Source of the DNA: Pseudarthrobacter sp. fls2-241-R2A-127
Lineage (GTDB): Bacteria > Actinomycetota > Actinomycetes > Actinomycetales > Micrococcaceae
DNA length: 64,000 nucleotides
Reading direction: 5' to 3'
Assembly: GCF_030209355.1 (NCBI RefSeq)
Contig: NZ_JARVSF010000002.1
Coordinates: 307,097 to 371,096, forward strand
Shown here: piece after piece, positions 63,975 to 64,000 of the stretch
Layout of the letters: the number at the start of each line of letters is the position of its first letter
Numbering within the stretch: position 1 is the first letter of the stretch
The notes under the pieces: generated by a model
What the model was told of the DNA's origin: nothing
What the model saw: only the letters and a program-made list of their open reading frames with translations
Databases searched by the model: none
Program-made: the position numbers and the translations under genes

Positions 63975-64000
63975 GGGTGAGAAGCCTTTTAAAGTAAAGC

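Overview
This window is a stretch of chromosome from a GC-rich actinobacterium, most likely Arthrobacter, Pseudarthrobacter or a close relative in the Micrococcaceae. The base composition, GTP-type PEP carboxykinase, a Bpa proteasome activator ending in GQYL, a DUF222/HNH nuclease, a GT2-GtrA glycosyltransferase and a c-di-AMP riboswitch in front of a cell-wall lytic gene all point there. There is no prophage, insertion sequence, integrase or CRISPR array. Four tRNA genes are present, all on the minus strand: Ser-CGA, Arg-ACG, Ser-GCT and Ser-TGA. Each is followed by a strong hairpin terminator.

Layout. 1-6.7 kb: end of an alcohol dehydrogenase, a small membrane protein, a DRGH nuclease, several small conserved unknowns, an acetyltransferase, a uridine-kinase-like enzyme, tRNA-Ser and an HNH nuclease. 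7.0-9.5 kb: a tight three-gene operon of a zinc-less medium-chain dehydrogenase, a 6-pyruvoyl-tetrahydropterin-synthase-fold protein with substituted catalytic residues, and a GT4 glycosyltransferase. This is the best candidate for an undescribed pathway. 9.5-12 kb: tadA, a PAP2 phosphatase, upp and a VOC protein. 12.1-22.3 kb: a riboswitch-controlled lytic protein, then an envelope-glycosylation block (two PMT-type GT39 enzymes and GT2-GtrA) with a two-component system and a divergent membrane-anchored protein. 22.4-27 kb: an AT-rich leader with an orphan winged-helix regulator, a SixA-like phosphatase, LysR, EamA and a membrane protein. 27-30.6 kb: a TetR-controlled YhgE/Pip operon containing a degenerate ABC ATPase. 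30.6-38 kb: a flavin disulfide reductase, tRNA-Arg, pckG, flavohemoglobin with an NsrR-type regulator and operator, and a phosphohexomutase. 38-47 kb: a RecQ-like helicase with a phosphoribosyltransferase-like tail, an MFS exporter, tRNA-Ser, an acetyltransferase, prolyl oligopeptidase and an FAD/NAD(P)-binding protein. 47-64 kb: a 1508-residue secreted nuclease/nucleotidase, tRNA-Ser, quinone oxidoreductase, a PadR-ABC transporter operon, cstA with its small partner, bpa, an aldo/keto reductase and a class II amidotransferase.

Regulatory logic. Many genes appear leaderless: a -10-like hexamer of form NAnnnT ends exactly six bases before the start codon (seven for some GTG starts). This pattern was used to choose several starts. 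Clear operators are seen for the TetR operon (between -35 and -10), for hmp (NsrR-like palindrome), upstream of the PadR operon (12-bp arms) and upstream of pckG (CRP-type GTGA-N6-TCAC beside a 14-bp palindrome). Functions are assigned by reading motifs only; no database search was possible.
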